Shown here: one piece after another, positions 25,681 through 34,636 of the stretch
Layout of the letters: the number at the start of each line of letters is the position of its first letter
Position numbering within the stretch: the stretch's first letter is position 1
Source: Terripilifer ovatus
GTDB lineage: Bacteria > Pseudomonadota > Alphaproteobacteria > Rhizobiales > Beijerinckiaceae
NCBI GenBank assembly: GCA_029222685.1
Contig: JARHVB010000083.1
Location: forward strand, 112,801 to 176,800
Length of the DNA: 64,000 nt
Reading direction: 5' to 3'
Notes under the pieces: generated by a model
The model's input: only the letters and a program-made list of their open reading frames with translations
What the model was told of the DNA's origin: nothing
The model's database searches: none
Made by a program: the position numbers and the translations under genes

Positions 25681-27387
25681 ATGACCTCCTTTGAACTCAC
25701 CAGATTCGGACGCTCGGCGGTTGATGCGGCCGTTGTCAGCCATTCGCGCGCGGCAAGCTGGCTGGCGCTGATCGCTCTGGTCCTGTTTCTGCCCGGATTC
25801 TTTTCCCTGCCGCCGATGGACCGCGATGAGCCGCGCTTCGCCCAGGCGACCAAGCAGATGCTGGAAACCGGCGATTTCGTCGAGATCAGGTTTCAGGATC
25901 AGGCGCGCAACAAGAAGCCCATTGGAATCTACTGGCTGCAAGCTGCCTCCGTCGGCCTGGCCTCGGCGCTCGGCGTGCCCGAGGCGCGGCAGAAAATCTG
26001 GCTGTACCGGCTGCCGTCGCTGCTGGGTGCGATTGCGGCCGTGCTTTTGACCTATTGGGCGGCGCTGGCGTTCATGTCCCGGCGCGGCGCGTTCCTGGCC
26101 GCATGCCTGCTCGCCTCGACCATCCTGATCGGCGTCGAGGCACGCCTCGCCAAGACCGATGCGGTGGTGCTGGCGACGGTCGTGGCCGCCATGGGGGCGC
26201 TGGCGCGCATTTATCTGGGCGAAACCCGGAAGAATGCCGGATGGACCTTGCGGCTGCCGGCGATTTTCTGGACCGCGATCGCCGCCGGTATATTGGTCAA
26301 GGGGCCGATTACGCCGATGATCCCGTTTTTTGCCGCCATCGTGCTGGCGATCAAGGACCGCCGCGCCGTCTGGCTGCGCGACCTGCGCCCCTTGCTCGGC
26401 CTGTCGTGGCTGCTGCTGCTGGTTCTGCCCTGGTTCGTGCTCATCCTCATCGAAACCCGGGGCGCGTTTCTAAGCGAAGCCCTTGGGGAGGACATGCTGG
26501 GGAAGATCGGCTCGGGCCGCGAGGCGCACGGGGCACCGCCTCTGACCTATCTGGCGATCTTCTGGGCGACTGCCTGGCCAATGGCGCCGCTGGCGATCCT
26601 GGCCGCACCTTTCGTCTGGCTGAACCGGCGCAAACGGGAAGTGGCCTTCCTGCTGGCCTGGCTCGTCCCGTCCTGGCTGCTGCTCGAACTCGTGCCGACG
26701 AAACTGCCGCACTATGTCCTGCCGCTTTACCCGGCGATCGCGATCCTGACCGCGATGGCGAGCGAGCACGGGGCGCTGGCCTTCGAGCGCAAATGGGCGC
26801 CGTTTGCCGCGGCGCTGCTGCTGGTGGTGCCGGCCGTGCTGATCTCCGCCGGGTTTCTGGGCTCGATCTGGCTGCAGACGTGGCCCGGCATTTTAACACT
26901 CGTCGCGCTGCCGTTCGCGCTGTGGGCGCTGAAGGATGTGTGGCGGGCCGCCATGCTTGGCAACGGCCCCGGCATCATCGTCGGCGGCATGGTGGTGGCG
27001 CTCTTCACCTATGTCTTCGTCTATGGCGGCGTCCTCACCGGCGCGCTGGCGAAGACGTTTGTGCTGGCGCCGCGGCTTGACGACATGGCGCGCTCGGCCC
27101 AGGCCATCGCGCCGCAGTGCGGGCCGCTCAAACGGGCGACGACGCTCTATCGCGAGCCGAGCCTGGTGTTTCTGAGTGGAACGGACCTGACGATGACGAT
27201 CGGCAAGGGCGCCGCCGACTTTCTGCTGAGCGGTCCCTGCCGGGTTGCGTTCGTCGACAGCCGGGACGAACATCTGTTTCGCGAGGGGCTGCCGGCCGAC
27301 GCGCCGGTCAAGCTGATCGGGCGGGTCGAGGGGGTCAATCTCGCGCGAGGGCGCAATCTCGACATTGGCGTCTGGCTGCGGCAGTAA
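25681..27387 (+). CDS. GT39/ArnT-like membrane glycosyltransferase
   Basis: A multi-spanning (about 11-12 helices) inner-membrane glycosyltransferase of 568 aa. The first periplasmic loop has the GT39/ArnT hallmark PPMDRDEPRFAQATKQM, with the acidic pair presumed catalytic, and then KKPIGIYWLQAA. Such enzymes move a sugar from a polyprenyl-phosphate donor to lipid A, core oligosaccharide or protein in the periplasm. ATG 25681 was used; GTG 25645 is an alternative. The next gene encodes a PAP2-GT2 fusion whose GT2 part could make the lipid-linked donor. Confidence 0.9.
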   Translation: MTSFELTRFGRSAVDAAVVSHSRAASWLALIALVLFLPGFFSLPPMDRDEPRFAQATKQMLETGDFVEIRFQDQARNKKPIGIYWLQAASVGLASALGVPEARQKIWLYRLPSLLGAIAAVLLTYWAALAFMSRRGAFLAACLLASTILIGVEARLAKTDAVVLATVVAAMGALARIYLGETRKNAGWTLRLPAIFWTAIAAGILVKGPITPMIPFFAAIVLAIKDRRAVWLRDLRPLLGLSWLLLLVLPWFVLILIETRGAFLSEALGEDMLGKIGSGREAHGAPPLTYLAIFWATAWPMAPLAILAAPFVWLNRRKREVAFLLAWLVPSWLLLELVPTKLPHYVLPLYPAIAILTAMASEHGALAFERKWAPFAAALLLVVPAVLISAGFLGSIWLQTWPGILTLVALPFALWALKDVWRAAMLGNGPGIIVGGMVVALFTYVFVYGGVLTGALAKTFVLAPRLDDMARSAQAIAPQCGPLKRATTLYREPSLVFLSGTDLTMTIGKGAADFLLSGPCRVAFVDSRDEHLFREGLPADAPVKLIGRVEGVNLARGRNLDIGVWLRQ

Positions 27388-27393
27388 CGCGCG

Positions 27394-29052
27394 ATGACAG
27401 ATTCAACCAGGAAGACCGACGGAAAGGTCCGCGTCCCGCAGATGGCACGGGCTGCGGCAGGTTCACTGTCCGTCAGGCTCGCCTTCCTCGCCGATGCGAC
27501 GCGCGACTTTGTCGGCCGCTGGCGGTCGATCCGTGCAACTCCTGCGGCCGTCTCGGCTTCCGACTGGCGGGTGCTGGCCATCGCCGTTGTCGCCGTTCTT
27601 GCCACGGCGTGGCTGCTCGACCCCGTCGTCGCACATGCCATGCACGGCCTGCCGCAAGTGGCCCGGGATGTCTTCGGCGTCATCACGCATATCGGCCGCT
27701 CCGGCTATATTTTCGCGCTGTCGGCGCTCACCCTCGTGGGTGCACTTTGGTTGCGCGAACGGCACGAGGGAGAACGCCGGGTCGCGGATGGCATCCTGGC
27801 GGGCAGGGCGTTCTTCATTTTCGCGGTCTGCACCGTCTCCGGTCTTGCTTCGCAGATCATGAAATTGCCGATCGGCCGGGCGCGGCCGTTTCTGTATGAC
27901 AAGTTCGGCCCCTACAGCTTTCATCCCTTCGTGTTCGATGCGCGCTTCGCCAGTTTTCCGTCGGGACATACGATCACTGCTTTCGCCATCGCGGTGGCGC
28001 TTGGCTGGTTCCTGCCGAAATGGCGCTTCGCGCTCTATACGGTCGCGGTTCTTGTCGCGATCTCGCGCATGGTGCTGGAATCGCATTATCTCGCCGATGT
28101 CATGGCCGGTGCGTTGGTCGGCACGCTGTCGGCGATCATTCTGCGCCGCATGTTTGCTGCCCGCCGGATCGTCTTTGAACCCGATGGCTCTGTCATCCGC
28201 GTGCGGTCCATCGGCAAGCCCGCCGATACGGCGAGCGGCTTGCAGGTGGTGGGCATGCGGGAGGTCGGCTTTCCGGCGCGCGACCAGGGCGAGGTTCCCG
28301 TGCTCAGCGTCGTCGTGCCGGTGCGCAACGAGGTCGGCAACGTAGCGACCCTGGTCGACGAGATCGCCAAAGCCGTCATGCCTCTCGGACCTTTTGAAAT
28401 CATCTATGTCAACGACGGCTCGTCAGATGGAACCGGCGACGAACTGGCGCGCCAGCGCGCACGCCATCCGCAATTGCGGCAGATCGATCATATGGCGTCC
28501 TGTGGGCAATCGGCGGCGATCCGTACCGGGGTGCATGCGGCGCGGGCAGCGGTGATTTGTACGCTGGACGGAGACGGCCAGAACGATCCGATCTATATCC
28601 CGCAGCTCTATCGCAAGCTGCTCGAGAGCGGCGATGCCTTCGGGCTCGTCCAGGGCCAGCGCGTCGGCCGCAAGGCGACTGCGTTCAAGAAGCTGCAGTC
28701 GCATATCGCCAATACGCTCCGCGCCTGGTTCCTGCAGGACGGCACGCGCGATACCGGATGCGGGCTGAAATGTTTCCGCCGCGACATCTATATGCAGTTG
28801 CCGTATTTCGATGCGTTGCATCGTTTCATGCCGGCGCTGGTGCGGCGGGACGGTTTCGAGATCGCCTATGTCAATGTGGTCGATCGTCTACGGCTGAGCG
28901 GCGTCTCGAACTACGGGTTCTTCGACCGGCTCTGGATCGGCATCGTCGATTTGTTCGGTGTCCGCTGGCTGATCCGGCGGCGCAGACGGATTGCGCGGCT
29001 GCGGCAGGTATCCCAAGAGGCCGCCAAAGAGGTTTCGAAAGAGAACGCTTAA
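27394..29052 (+). CDS. PAP2 phosphatase - GT2 glycosyltransferase fusion
   Basis: A 552-aa two-domain protein. Residues about 60-260 are a multi-spanning PAP2 lipid phosphatase with all three motifs: KLPIGRARP, PSGH and SRMVLESHYLADVMAG. From about 300 a GT2 domain begins with LSVVVPVRNEVGNVATLV, then IIYVNDGSSDGT and CTLDGDGQNDP, close to dolichol/undecaprenyl-phosphate sugar synthases. Rhizobial lipid A processing uses a separate PAP2 phosphatase (LpxE) and a Dod-P-GalA synthase (RgtE); here both activities are one polypeptide. It is 6 bp after the GT39 gene and overlaps the next gene by 1 bp. Confidence 0.9.
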   Translation: MTDSTRKTDGKVRVPQMARAAAGSLSVRLAFLADATRDFVGRWRSIRATPAAVSASDWRVLAIAVVAVLATAWLLDPVVAHAMHGLPQVARDVFGVITHIGRSGYIFALSALTLVGALWLRERHEGERRVADGILAGRAFFIFAVCTVSGLASQIMKLPIGRARPFLYDKFGPYSFHPFVFDARFASFPSGHTITAFAIAVALGWFLPKWRFALYTVAVLVAISRMVLESHYLADVMAGALVGTLSAIILRRMFAARRIVFEPDGSVIRVRSIGKPADTASGLQVVGMREVGFPARDQGEVPVLSVVVPVRNEVGNVATLVDEIAKAVMPLGPFEIIYVNDGSSDGTGDELARQRARHPQLRQIDHMASCGQSAAIRTGVHAARAAVICTLDGDGQNDPIYIPQLYRKLLESGDAFGLVQGQRVGRKATAFKKLQSHIANTLRAWFLQDGTRDTGCGLKCFRRDIYMQLPYFDALHRFMPALVRRDGFEIAYVNVVDRLRLSGVSNYGFFDRLWIGIVDLFGVRWLIRRRRRIARLRQVSQEAAKEVSKENA

Positions 29053-29393
29053 TGCTTGTCGAATTGTCGCAAGCCGCCGGCGGCTATCTGCACCACGTGT
29101 TCGTCGCGTCGTGGGACGGCTGGGTCATCCTCGGTTTTTTCGGCCAGGCCTTTTTTACGGCGCGGTTTCTGGTGCAATGGCTGGCGAGCGAGCGTGCCGG
29201 CAGAAGCGTGATCCCATTGTCGTTCTGGCTGTTTTCGATCGGCGGCGGATCGGTGTTGCTGGTTTACGCGCTGTATCGCGGCGACCCGGTGTTCATCCTG
29301 GGGCAGGGCCTGGGATTGTTCATCTACGTTCGCAACCTGATGCTCATCCGCAGGGACAAGCGCGGCCTACGGGTTGATGAAGGCCGCCATTAG
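29052..29393 (+). CDS. Lipid-A-disaccharide synthase N-terminal (LAB_N) domain protein
   Basis: A 113-aa membrane protein with three to four helices carrying the LAB_N signature: GFFGQAFFTARFLVQWLASE and SVIPLSFWLFSIGGGSVLLVYALYR. Free-standing LAB_N proteins typically sit beside GT2 and GT39 genes and are suspected to help move lipid-linked sugars across the membrane. Its start (TAATG) overlaps the stop of the PAP2-GT2 gene, so it ends a three-gene lipid/glycan modification operon. Confidence 0.88.
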   Translation: MLVELSQAAGGYLHHVFVASWDGWVILGFFGQAFFTARFLVQWLASERAGRSVIPLSFWLFSIGGGSVLLVYALYRGDPVFILGQGLGLFIYVRNLMLIRRDKRGLRVDEGRH

Positions 29394-29394
29394 A

Positions 29395-29500
29395 CTAGAG
29401 CATTTTCGAGCGAAGTGGATGCCGGTTCGCGTGAAGAAAATGCGTCAAAACAAAAACCTAGAGCTCGGTTCTGATTCCATCAGAACCGAAAAAGCTCTAG
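29395..29500 (+). repeat. 105-bp two-hairpin intergenic repeat, copy 1
   Basis: A 106-bp element bounded by CTAGAGC/GCTCTAG. Its left hairpin has arms GCATTTTC (29400-29407) and GAAAATGC (29436-29443). Its right hairpin has arms CTAGAGCT (29458-29465) and AGCTCTAG (29493-29500) enclosing GGTTCTGAT-TCC-ATCAGAACC. A copy at 51554-51658 in inverse orientation differs by one substitution and one A. It begins 2 bp after the LAB_N stop. The following 85 bp to the CoA-transferase end have no gene. Confidence 0.9.
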
Positions 29501-29584
29501 TCTAAAGCATCGTGTGCTTCAGAATCGTCCGACGCTTTGAATTCTTTTGATGCAAAATCGGTGTCCGCTTTTCCATACGGTGCT

Positions 29585-32059
29585 TCAGGCAAACGCCTTG
29601 TTTGCGCGCAGCTTTTCAACTTTCGCTTCGTCGTAGCCGAGCATGTCGCGCATCACCAGATTGGTATGCTCGCCGAGCGCCGGCGGCGGCGGCGGCGTGG
29701 GCGCAGGCGTCTCCGACAGAGCATAGCGGCTGCTCTCCACGTAGCTTCGTCCCGCGACCGGATGATCGAGCGCAATGAAGTGGTTCCGATAATTCAATTG
29801 ACGGTCTTCGCAGACGTCGCGGCTCGCCGCGACCACGTGAGCCGGCACCTTGCGCGCCTGCAGCAGATCCTCGGCTTCGCCCGCCGTCCTGGCGCCGATC
29901 CACTCCGACAGGATGGCATCGAGCGCGGCCAGGTTGGCGCGGCGCAGGTCAACCGTGGCAAATCGCCGATCTTGCGCAAGTCCCGCACCGCCGACGAGAT
30001 CGGCAAGCCGTCGCCAGCATTCATCGTCCTTGACCGCCACGGCGACGAAACGGCTGCGTCTATCCTGGGTTTCCCGCGCAGCATAGACGCCGTGCGGGAC
30101 CATGCTGTCGTCACCGTTGCCGCGCGCCTGCGTCACCTCGCCGCTCAGGGCGTCAGCCATGATCGCGGGCGCCAGGAAGAACAACCCGCACTCCGCCTGT
30201 GAAACGTCGACCCAGCAGCCTTTGCCGGTGCGCTCCCTGGTGTCCAGGGCGGCCGCGAGGCCGGCGATCGCAAAGCGCGGTCCGATATAATCGGTATAGG
30301 GGCCGAAGGGACCGCGGGGCGGGCGGTCGGGCCAGCCCACCAGCCGCTGCACGCCAGATATGGAACTGCCGAGGTTTCCAAAGCCCGCGAGCTGCGAGTA
30401 CGGCCCCGACTGCCCCATCAATGTGCTGCTGACCAGAATGGCACGAGGGTTGATGTCCCTGATCTTCTGATAGCCAAAGCCCCACTTGGCAATGGTGCCG
30501 GGAGAGAAGGATTCGATGATGACGTCGCACCAGCGGATCAGGTCGGACAGTACGGTCCTGGCTTCCGGGTTGGCCAGGTCCAGCGAGACGCTCAGCTTGC
30601 CGGCGTTGCAGTTGTGGTAGACGGAGGATGTTTCCAGGCCGCGCTGTCCGGACGTGAACGGGCCGATGACGCGGGCAGCATCCACTCTCTTGGCGGATTC
30701 GACGCGGACGACGGTGGCTCCGAAATCGGACAGGACACGGCCGGCAGCCGGGCCAGCGACGACCCAGGAGAGGTCGAGCACGCGCAGATCCTTGAAGGGA
30801 AGCGCAGCGGCCTGTGCCGGTCGCGCCTGTCGGCGCCGCCCCTTCGCTTCCTCAAGAATGACTGCCGTGTGCTCGCCGAGGCCCGGCGCCCTGGTGAGCG
30901 GAGGGCTTTCGCCATCCAGCTTGACAGGCGATCCGACGACGATGCGCTCGACGCCGTCCGACGAGCGGATGGCGCGGAAGACGCCGCGGGCCTGGTACTG
31001 CGGGCTCTCGCGCAGATCGGCTGGCGTATACTGGGGTGCAATCAAGAGCTTCCTGCGGATCGCCGTCTCCAGGAGTTCCCGGCGGCTATGGCGAGCCAGG
31101 AAGGACGCGACGACCTCGCGGGCCTTTTCGAGATCATCGGATGTGATCTTTCCGCTTTCGATCAGCAGATGGATCGACGACCAGTCCCATTTGATCTCGT
31201 CGGGTGCGATGTGTCCCTCGTCGCGCATCCAGTCGAAGAGATTGTTGGTGAAGCGTCCGGTCGAGGGCCCCATGGCGAGATGGAGTTCGATGACCCCATC
31301 CTTGACCTGCCAGGCCTTCTTGCGCCGGGTCGCGGAACCGCTGCCGCTGAGATCGAGCCGCTCCGACCCGTCCGACCTGTTGCTGGCGTCGATCTCTTCC
31401 TGGAAGCCGACGTCTCCCGCTGCATCGGCCAGAATCGCCGAGAGTGTCGCTTGGGCAACGGATCGCTGCACGCTGATCTCGACCAGTTGTCCTTTGCCCG
31501 ACCGCTTCCGGGCCTCGCGCGCAATGAGTGCGCCGACCGCCGCATCGGCGGCGGCATGCAGATAGGCCTGGGGAACGCTGACACGCAGAGGCGGACGCCC
31601 GCCGTCCTGCGCGCCATACATGGCGCCGCCCGCAGCCCAAAGAACGATCTCCGCATCCTCATAGCCGGATTTCGGTCCGTCGAGGCCAAACGGCGTGATC
31701 GCGACATAGATGAGGCCGGGATTGATCTCCTTCAGCCTTTCGTAGCGCCGCTTCGTCGCGGCTGCGTCGGCGCCGGATTCGATGAGAATATCGGCCTTGC
31801 TGACAAGATCGTCGAAGTCCCTGAGCCCGCGTCCGGTGCCGGTGTCGATGACGATGCTTCGCGAGCCGGCGGCGTAGCACTCCCACAGCAGGGAACATCC
31901 ACGATCGTCGAACGGTCCGTGCCGGCGCGCGGGCGATCCACCCGGCGGCTCGACGCGAATGACGTCCGCGCCAATGTCGGCCAGCATGCGTCCTGCCGCG
32001 ATCCCACGATGATCGCAGAGATCGACGACACGGCAATCCGACAGCTTCACTTGACTCAT
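29585..32059 (-). CDS. Tandem class III (CaiB/BaiF) CoA-transferase
   Basis: An 824-aa protein with two CaiB/BaiF-type halves. The first starts LSDCRVVDLCDHRGIAAGR and the second (about residue 425) FKDLRVLDLSWVVAGPAAGR, each with the family's IRVEPPGG- or VRVESAKR-like segment. Family enzymes move CoA between carboxylic acids through an Asp-bound anhydride. The second half keeps an Asp at the expected place (GPYTDYIGPRFA), while the first has Gln (SVPQAYLHAAADAA), so only one half may be catalytic. It is last in a minus-strand group with an HCCA-isomerase-like and a Bug protein, opposite a MarR gene. Confidence 0.88.
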   Translation of the reverse strand: MSQVKLSDCRVVDLCDHRGIAAGRMLADIGADVIRVEPPGGSPARRHGPFDDRGCSLLWECYAAGSRSIVIDTGTGRGLRDFDDLVSKADILIESGADAAATKRRYERLKEINPGLIYVAITPFGLDGPKSGYEDAEIVLWAAGGAMYGAQDGGRPPLRVSVPQAYLHAAADAAVGALIAREARKRSGKGQLVEISVQRSVAQATLSAILADAAGDVGFQEEIDASNRSDGSERLDLSGSGSATRRKKAWQVKDGVIELHLAMGPSTGRFTNNLFDWMRDEGHIAPDEIKWDWSSIHLLIESGKITSDDLEKAREVVASFLARHSRRELLETAIRRKLLIAPQYTPADLRESPQYQARGVFRAIRSSDGVERIVVGSPVKLDGESPPLTRAPGLGEHTAVILEEAKGRRRQARPAQAAALPFKDLRVLDLSWVVAGPAAGRVLSDFGATVVRVESAKRVDAARVIGPFTSGQRGLETSSVYHNCNAGKLSVSLDLANPEARTVLSDLIRWCDVIIESFSPGTIAKWGFGYQKIRDINPRAILVSSTLMGQSGPYSQLAGFGNLGSSISGVQRLVGWPDRPPRGPFGPYTDYIGPRFAIAGLAAALDTRERTGKGCWVDVSQAECGLFFLAPAIMADALSGEVTQARGNGDDSMVPHGVYAARETQDRRSRFVAVAVKDDECWRRLADLVGGAGLAQDRRFATVDLRRANLAALDAILSEWIGARTAGEAEDLLQARKVPAHVVAASRDVCEDRQLNYRNHFIALDHPVAGRSYVESSRYALSETPAPTPPPPPALGEHTNLVMRDMLGYDEAKVEKLRANKAFA

Positions 32060-32068
32060 GCTACAATC

Positions 32069-32710
32069 CTAATGGTGGTCCGATGCGAGCTCGTTTCGCT
32101 CATGCTTGAATGAATGATGCTGAAGCCAGTGCTCCAGCATCCAGAGATGGTCATTGCCCCAGAAGAGCTCGCCGTCGGCGTGAAACGTCGGCACGCCGAA
32201 GACGCCGGCTTCAACGCCCGCGTCGACAACGTTTCTCAGCATCTCCTTGGATCGCTCGGTCGAAAGAGCGGCTTCCAGGCCCGCCGGGTCGATGTCGAGA
32301 GAACTCGCGACGTCGAGGACGTCCGCGAGTTGGCTGATGTCTTTGCCTTCGATCCACAGACGGCGGAAGATTGCCTGCGCGAAGGGCTTGGCGCGCCCAC
32401 CTTCGGCCTCGCGCAGATGCAGGAAGGCGCGGCTTGCAAGCAGAGAGTTGATGCCCTTCAGGCCATGAGGCCGAATGGGAACATCGAACCATTCGGACAG
32501 TCGTTCCATGTCGCGCTTCAGGTAGGGCCCCTTCAGCGGGTACTGGGGCAAGGGCTTCATTCCCATGATCTTCAGGATCGTGACCCCGATCAGGATCGGC
32601 CGCCATTCCACATCGCGTCCGAGCCGCTTCGCCAGCCGCTCGATCGCAACGGAGCCGATGCAGGCGTAAGGCGATATGAAGTCGAAGTAGAAAACGATCG
32701 GCGGCGCCAT
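32069..32710 (-). CDS. 2-hydroxychromene-2-carboxylate isomerase / DsbA-like protein
   Basis: A 213-aa member of the HCCA isomerase (kappa-GST/DsbA-fold) family. The N-terminus IVFYFDFISPYACIGS has the Ser-Pro that replaces the thioredoxin Cys pair and activates glutathione in NahD-type isomerases. FGVPTFHADGELFWGNDHLWML is the conserved cis-Pro and C-terminal region. Its place 9 bp before the CoA-transferase gene suggests isomerisation of an aromatic ring-cleavage product before CoA activation; the substrate itself is inferred, not shown. Confidence 0.88.
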   Translation of the reverse strand: MAPPIVFYFDFISPYACIGSVAIERLAKRLGRDVEWRPILIGVTILKIMGMKPLPQYPLKGPYLKRDMERLSEWFDVPIRPHGLKGINSLLASRAFLHLREAEGGRAKPFAQAIFRRLWIEGKDISQLADVLDVASSLDIDPAGLEAALSTERSKEMLRNVVDAGVEAGVFGVPTFHADGELFWGNDHLWMLEHWLQHHSFKHERNELASDHH

Positions 32711-32834
32711 ACCATCTCCAGCCGGATTTACACGTTCATCTTTGTCCAGCGTGGATATCCACGTTGCTTACAGGCTGGCGATATCGCGCGCCGACGAAGG
32801 GCCGACGCCGCGACATCGTCTTGTCTCAGGCGCG

Positions 32835-33815
32835 CTATTGCGGCTCGATGTTAGTGAGCTTTATGATTTCGCCCCACTTCTTGTATTCCTTTTCGGCGAA
32901 CTGTTTCAGCTTCTCGCCGCGAACGCCGACCCAGGGTTGAAATCCGCCGCGATAGAAGAACTCTTTCGCTTCGGGCTTCTTCAGTCCTTCCTCGACCCAG
33001 TCGGCGACCTTGGCGACGACGTCATCGGGGGCGCCGGCAGGCATCCAGACGGCCCACCAGCCGGAGAGATCGAAATTGTCGTATCCGCTTTCCTTCATCG
33101 CCGGCACGTCCGGCATCGCGTCGACCCGCTCTTCCGTCGTCACCGCCAGCACATTGTACTTGTCGCGCGAACCCATGATGGGGGTCGGATCGCTGACCAT
33201 GAAGTCGACCTCACCTCCCGAAAGCCCCATGAGCGCATCGGGAGCGCCCTTGTAAGCGATCGGGGTTGCTTTCGTGCCGCTGCGCTGCTTCAGGTATTCG
33301 GCTGCGCCGAAGGCAAGCGGATTGACGTAGCCGAACTTCGCCTTGCCGTCCTTCTGCTTGAGGAAGGCCACCAGTTCCTTGAGCGACTTGATGCCGGACT
33401 CCGGCTTCGTGATGAAGACGAGCCCGCCGCGCTGCAGTGAGGTCACGGGGGTGAAGTCGGAAAGCTTGAAGGGAACCTCCTTGAACAGGAAAGGGTTCGT
33501 CGTGAAGGTCGAGCCGCCGGTGACGAAGACGGTATAGCCGTCCGGCTTGGCGCGAGCGACCTGTCCGGCCGCGATGTTGGACATGGCGCCGACCTTGTTG
33601 TCGACGACGACGGTCTTGCCGCCGGACCCCTGACGGATCAGTTCGGCGGCATAACGGGCGTAAAGGTCGGGGCCGGTTCCCGCAACGTATCCGACGACGA
33701 CGTGAATGTCGCGGGACGGATAGCTTTGCGCCTGGGCCGCCGATGCGCAGGCCAGAGGCAGGAGCGTCGCCGCGATGATGGCAATGGAGCGGGATTTCAC
33801 CTTCAGCATTCTCAT
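32835..33815 (-). CDS. Bug-type (TTT) tricarboxylate/aromatic substrate-binding protein
   Basis: A 326-aa periplasmic Bug-family binding protein. The signal peptide ends near LLPLACASAAQAQ, and the mature protein begins SYPSRDIHVVVGYVAGTGPD, the typical start. VVVDNKVGAMSNIAAGQVARA and IAYKGAPDALMGLSGGEVD are hallmark segments. Bug proteins bind small carboxylates and work with TctA/TctB membrane proteins; none are encoded here, as is common. It leads the minus-strand operon opposite the MarR gene at 34085, so import of the compound degraded by the CoA-transferase pathway is likely. Confidence 0.9.
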   Translation of the reverse strand: MRMLKVKSRSIAIIAATLLPLACASAAQAQSYPSRDIHVVVGYVAGTGPDLYARYAAELIRQGSGGKTVVVDNKVGAMSNIAAGQVARAKPDGYTVFVTGGSTFTTNPFLFKEVPFKLSDFTPVTSLQRGGLVFITKPESGIKSLKELVAFLKQKDGKAKFGYVNPLAFGAAEYLKQRSGTKATPIAYKGAPDALMGLSGGEVDFMVSDPTPIMGSRDKYNVLAVTTEERVDAMPDVPAMKESGYDNFDLSGWWAVWMPAGAPDDVVAKVADWVEEGLKKPEAKEFFYRGGFQPWVGVRGEKLKQFAEKEYKKWGEIIKLTNIEPQ

Positions 33816-34021
33816 TCTATCCTCCCATGACGTTTCGAATTGATCGGCAACAGCCGTTGAACCGTGCGGTCAGCCAGTGGATGACCTGCGGTCGCTACAG
33901 ATGCGCTGCTGAAAACAGAGACGTTCCGATCTGTGCGTTTCCGCTGTGCTGCGACGCCCGGACGATCGATTTGCTCCCCCCGCCGATAGTATCGTAAGCC
34001 TCGGCTCAGTCGCGCGACAAA
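33816..34021. other. Divergent promoter region of the Bug operon and marR
   Basis: The 269-bp gap between the Bug gene and the MarR start holds no gene. It is of ordinary composition up to about 34010 and then AT-rich over the inverted repeat at 34022-34041. Promoters for both directions must lie here, but no convincing boxes could be assigned by eye. Confidence 0.5.
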
Positions 34022-34041
34022 ATCATTTCATTTGAAATGAT
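34022..34041. promoter_or_regulatory. Inverted repeat ATCATTTCA-TT-TGAAATGAT, candidate MarR operator
   Basis: A perfect 9+9 bp inverted repeat with a 2-bp centre lies between the divergent Bug operon and MarR gene, 44 bp before the MarR start. Size, symmetry and AT content match typical MarR-dimer operators, so the adjacent regulator is the likely ligand. It also argues against the upstream in-frame start at 34037, which would fall inside the site. Confidence 0.75.
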
Positions 34042-34084
34042 ATATTTCGCGGCGCATGTCAATATGGGTCGACAAGGGACACAA

Positions 34085-34591
34085 ATGCCGCGCTCAACGA
34101 AGGGGCCGATTCCGAAGGTGCCCGCAAATGTCAAAGCGAGAGGCCGCTTTCTCGATCATTTCCTGCTGTATCAACTGTCTGTCGCGGCGGGGAAGAGCGG
34201 TGGCCTGCTGACCAAGGCATTGGATGCGGAGCTGAAGCTTTCGCTGGCCGAATGGCGCGTGGTCCTGCTCGTCGGCGAACTTCCGAACCTGTCGAATGAC
34301 GCCGTTGCTGCCCGCACGACAATGGACAAGGCGAGGGTCAGCCGCGCCATCGCCAGGCTTGTCTCGATGGGTATCCTGAACCGGGAGGTCGATGACAGCG
34401 ACCGGCGGCTGATCTCCCTTTCGCTCACGCCGCGTGGGCGCGCGATCTTTCAGTCCAGCATGGACATCGGCGAGCAGGTCGAGGCCCGGTTTCTCGCGCC
34501 CCTTTCCAAAAGCGAGCGCGCAATGCTGTTCGAGATGCTGATCAAGCTGTCGGCGACCAGTCCGGAGATCGGCCTCGTTTCGCAGACATGA
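34085..34591 (+). CDS. MarR family transcriptional regulator
   Basis: A 168-aa winged-helix regulator. LSNDAVAARTTMDKARVSRAI is the helix-turn-helix, and NREVDDSDRRLISLSLTPRG forms the wing, as in MarR proteins. ATG 34085 was chosen because AAGGGA lies about 8 nt upstream and the conserved helix follows at the usual distance; the longer frame from 34037 begins within an inverted repeat. It stands opposite the Bug/isomerase/CoA-transferase operon, which it probably represses in the absence of a pathway intermediate, and likely controls itself. Confidence 0.9.
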   Translation: MPRSTKGPIPKVPANVKARGRFLDHFLLYQLSVAAGKSGGLLTKALDAELKLSLAEWRVVLLVGELPNLSNDAVAARTTMDKARVSRAIARLVSMGILNREVDDSDRRLISLSLTPRGRAIFQSSMDIGEQVEARFLAPLSKSERAMLFEMLIKLSATSPEIGLVSQT

Positions 34592-34636
34592 TCGGCCGAG
34601 GCGAGGCGCCGGGCGGCCGCGGCCGCAGGCCTGGTC

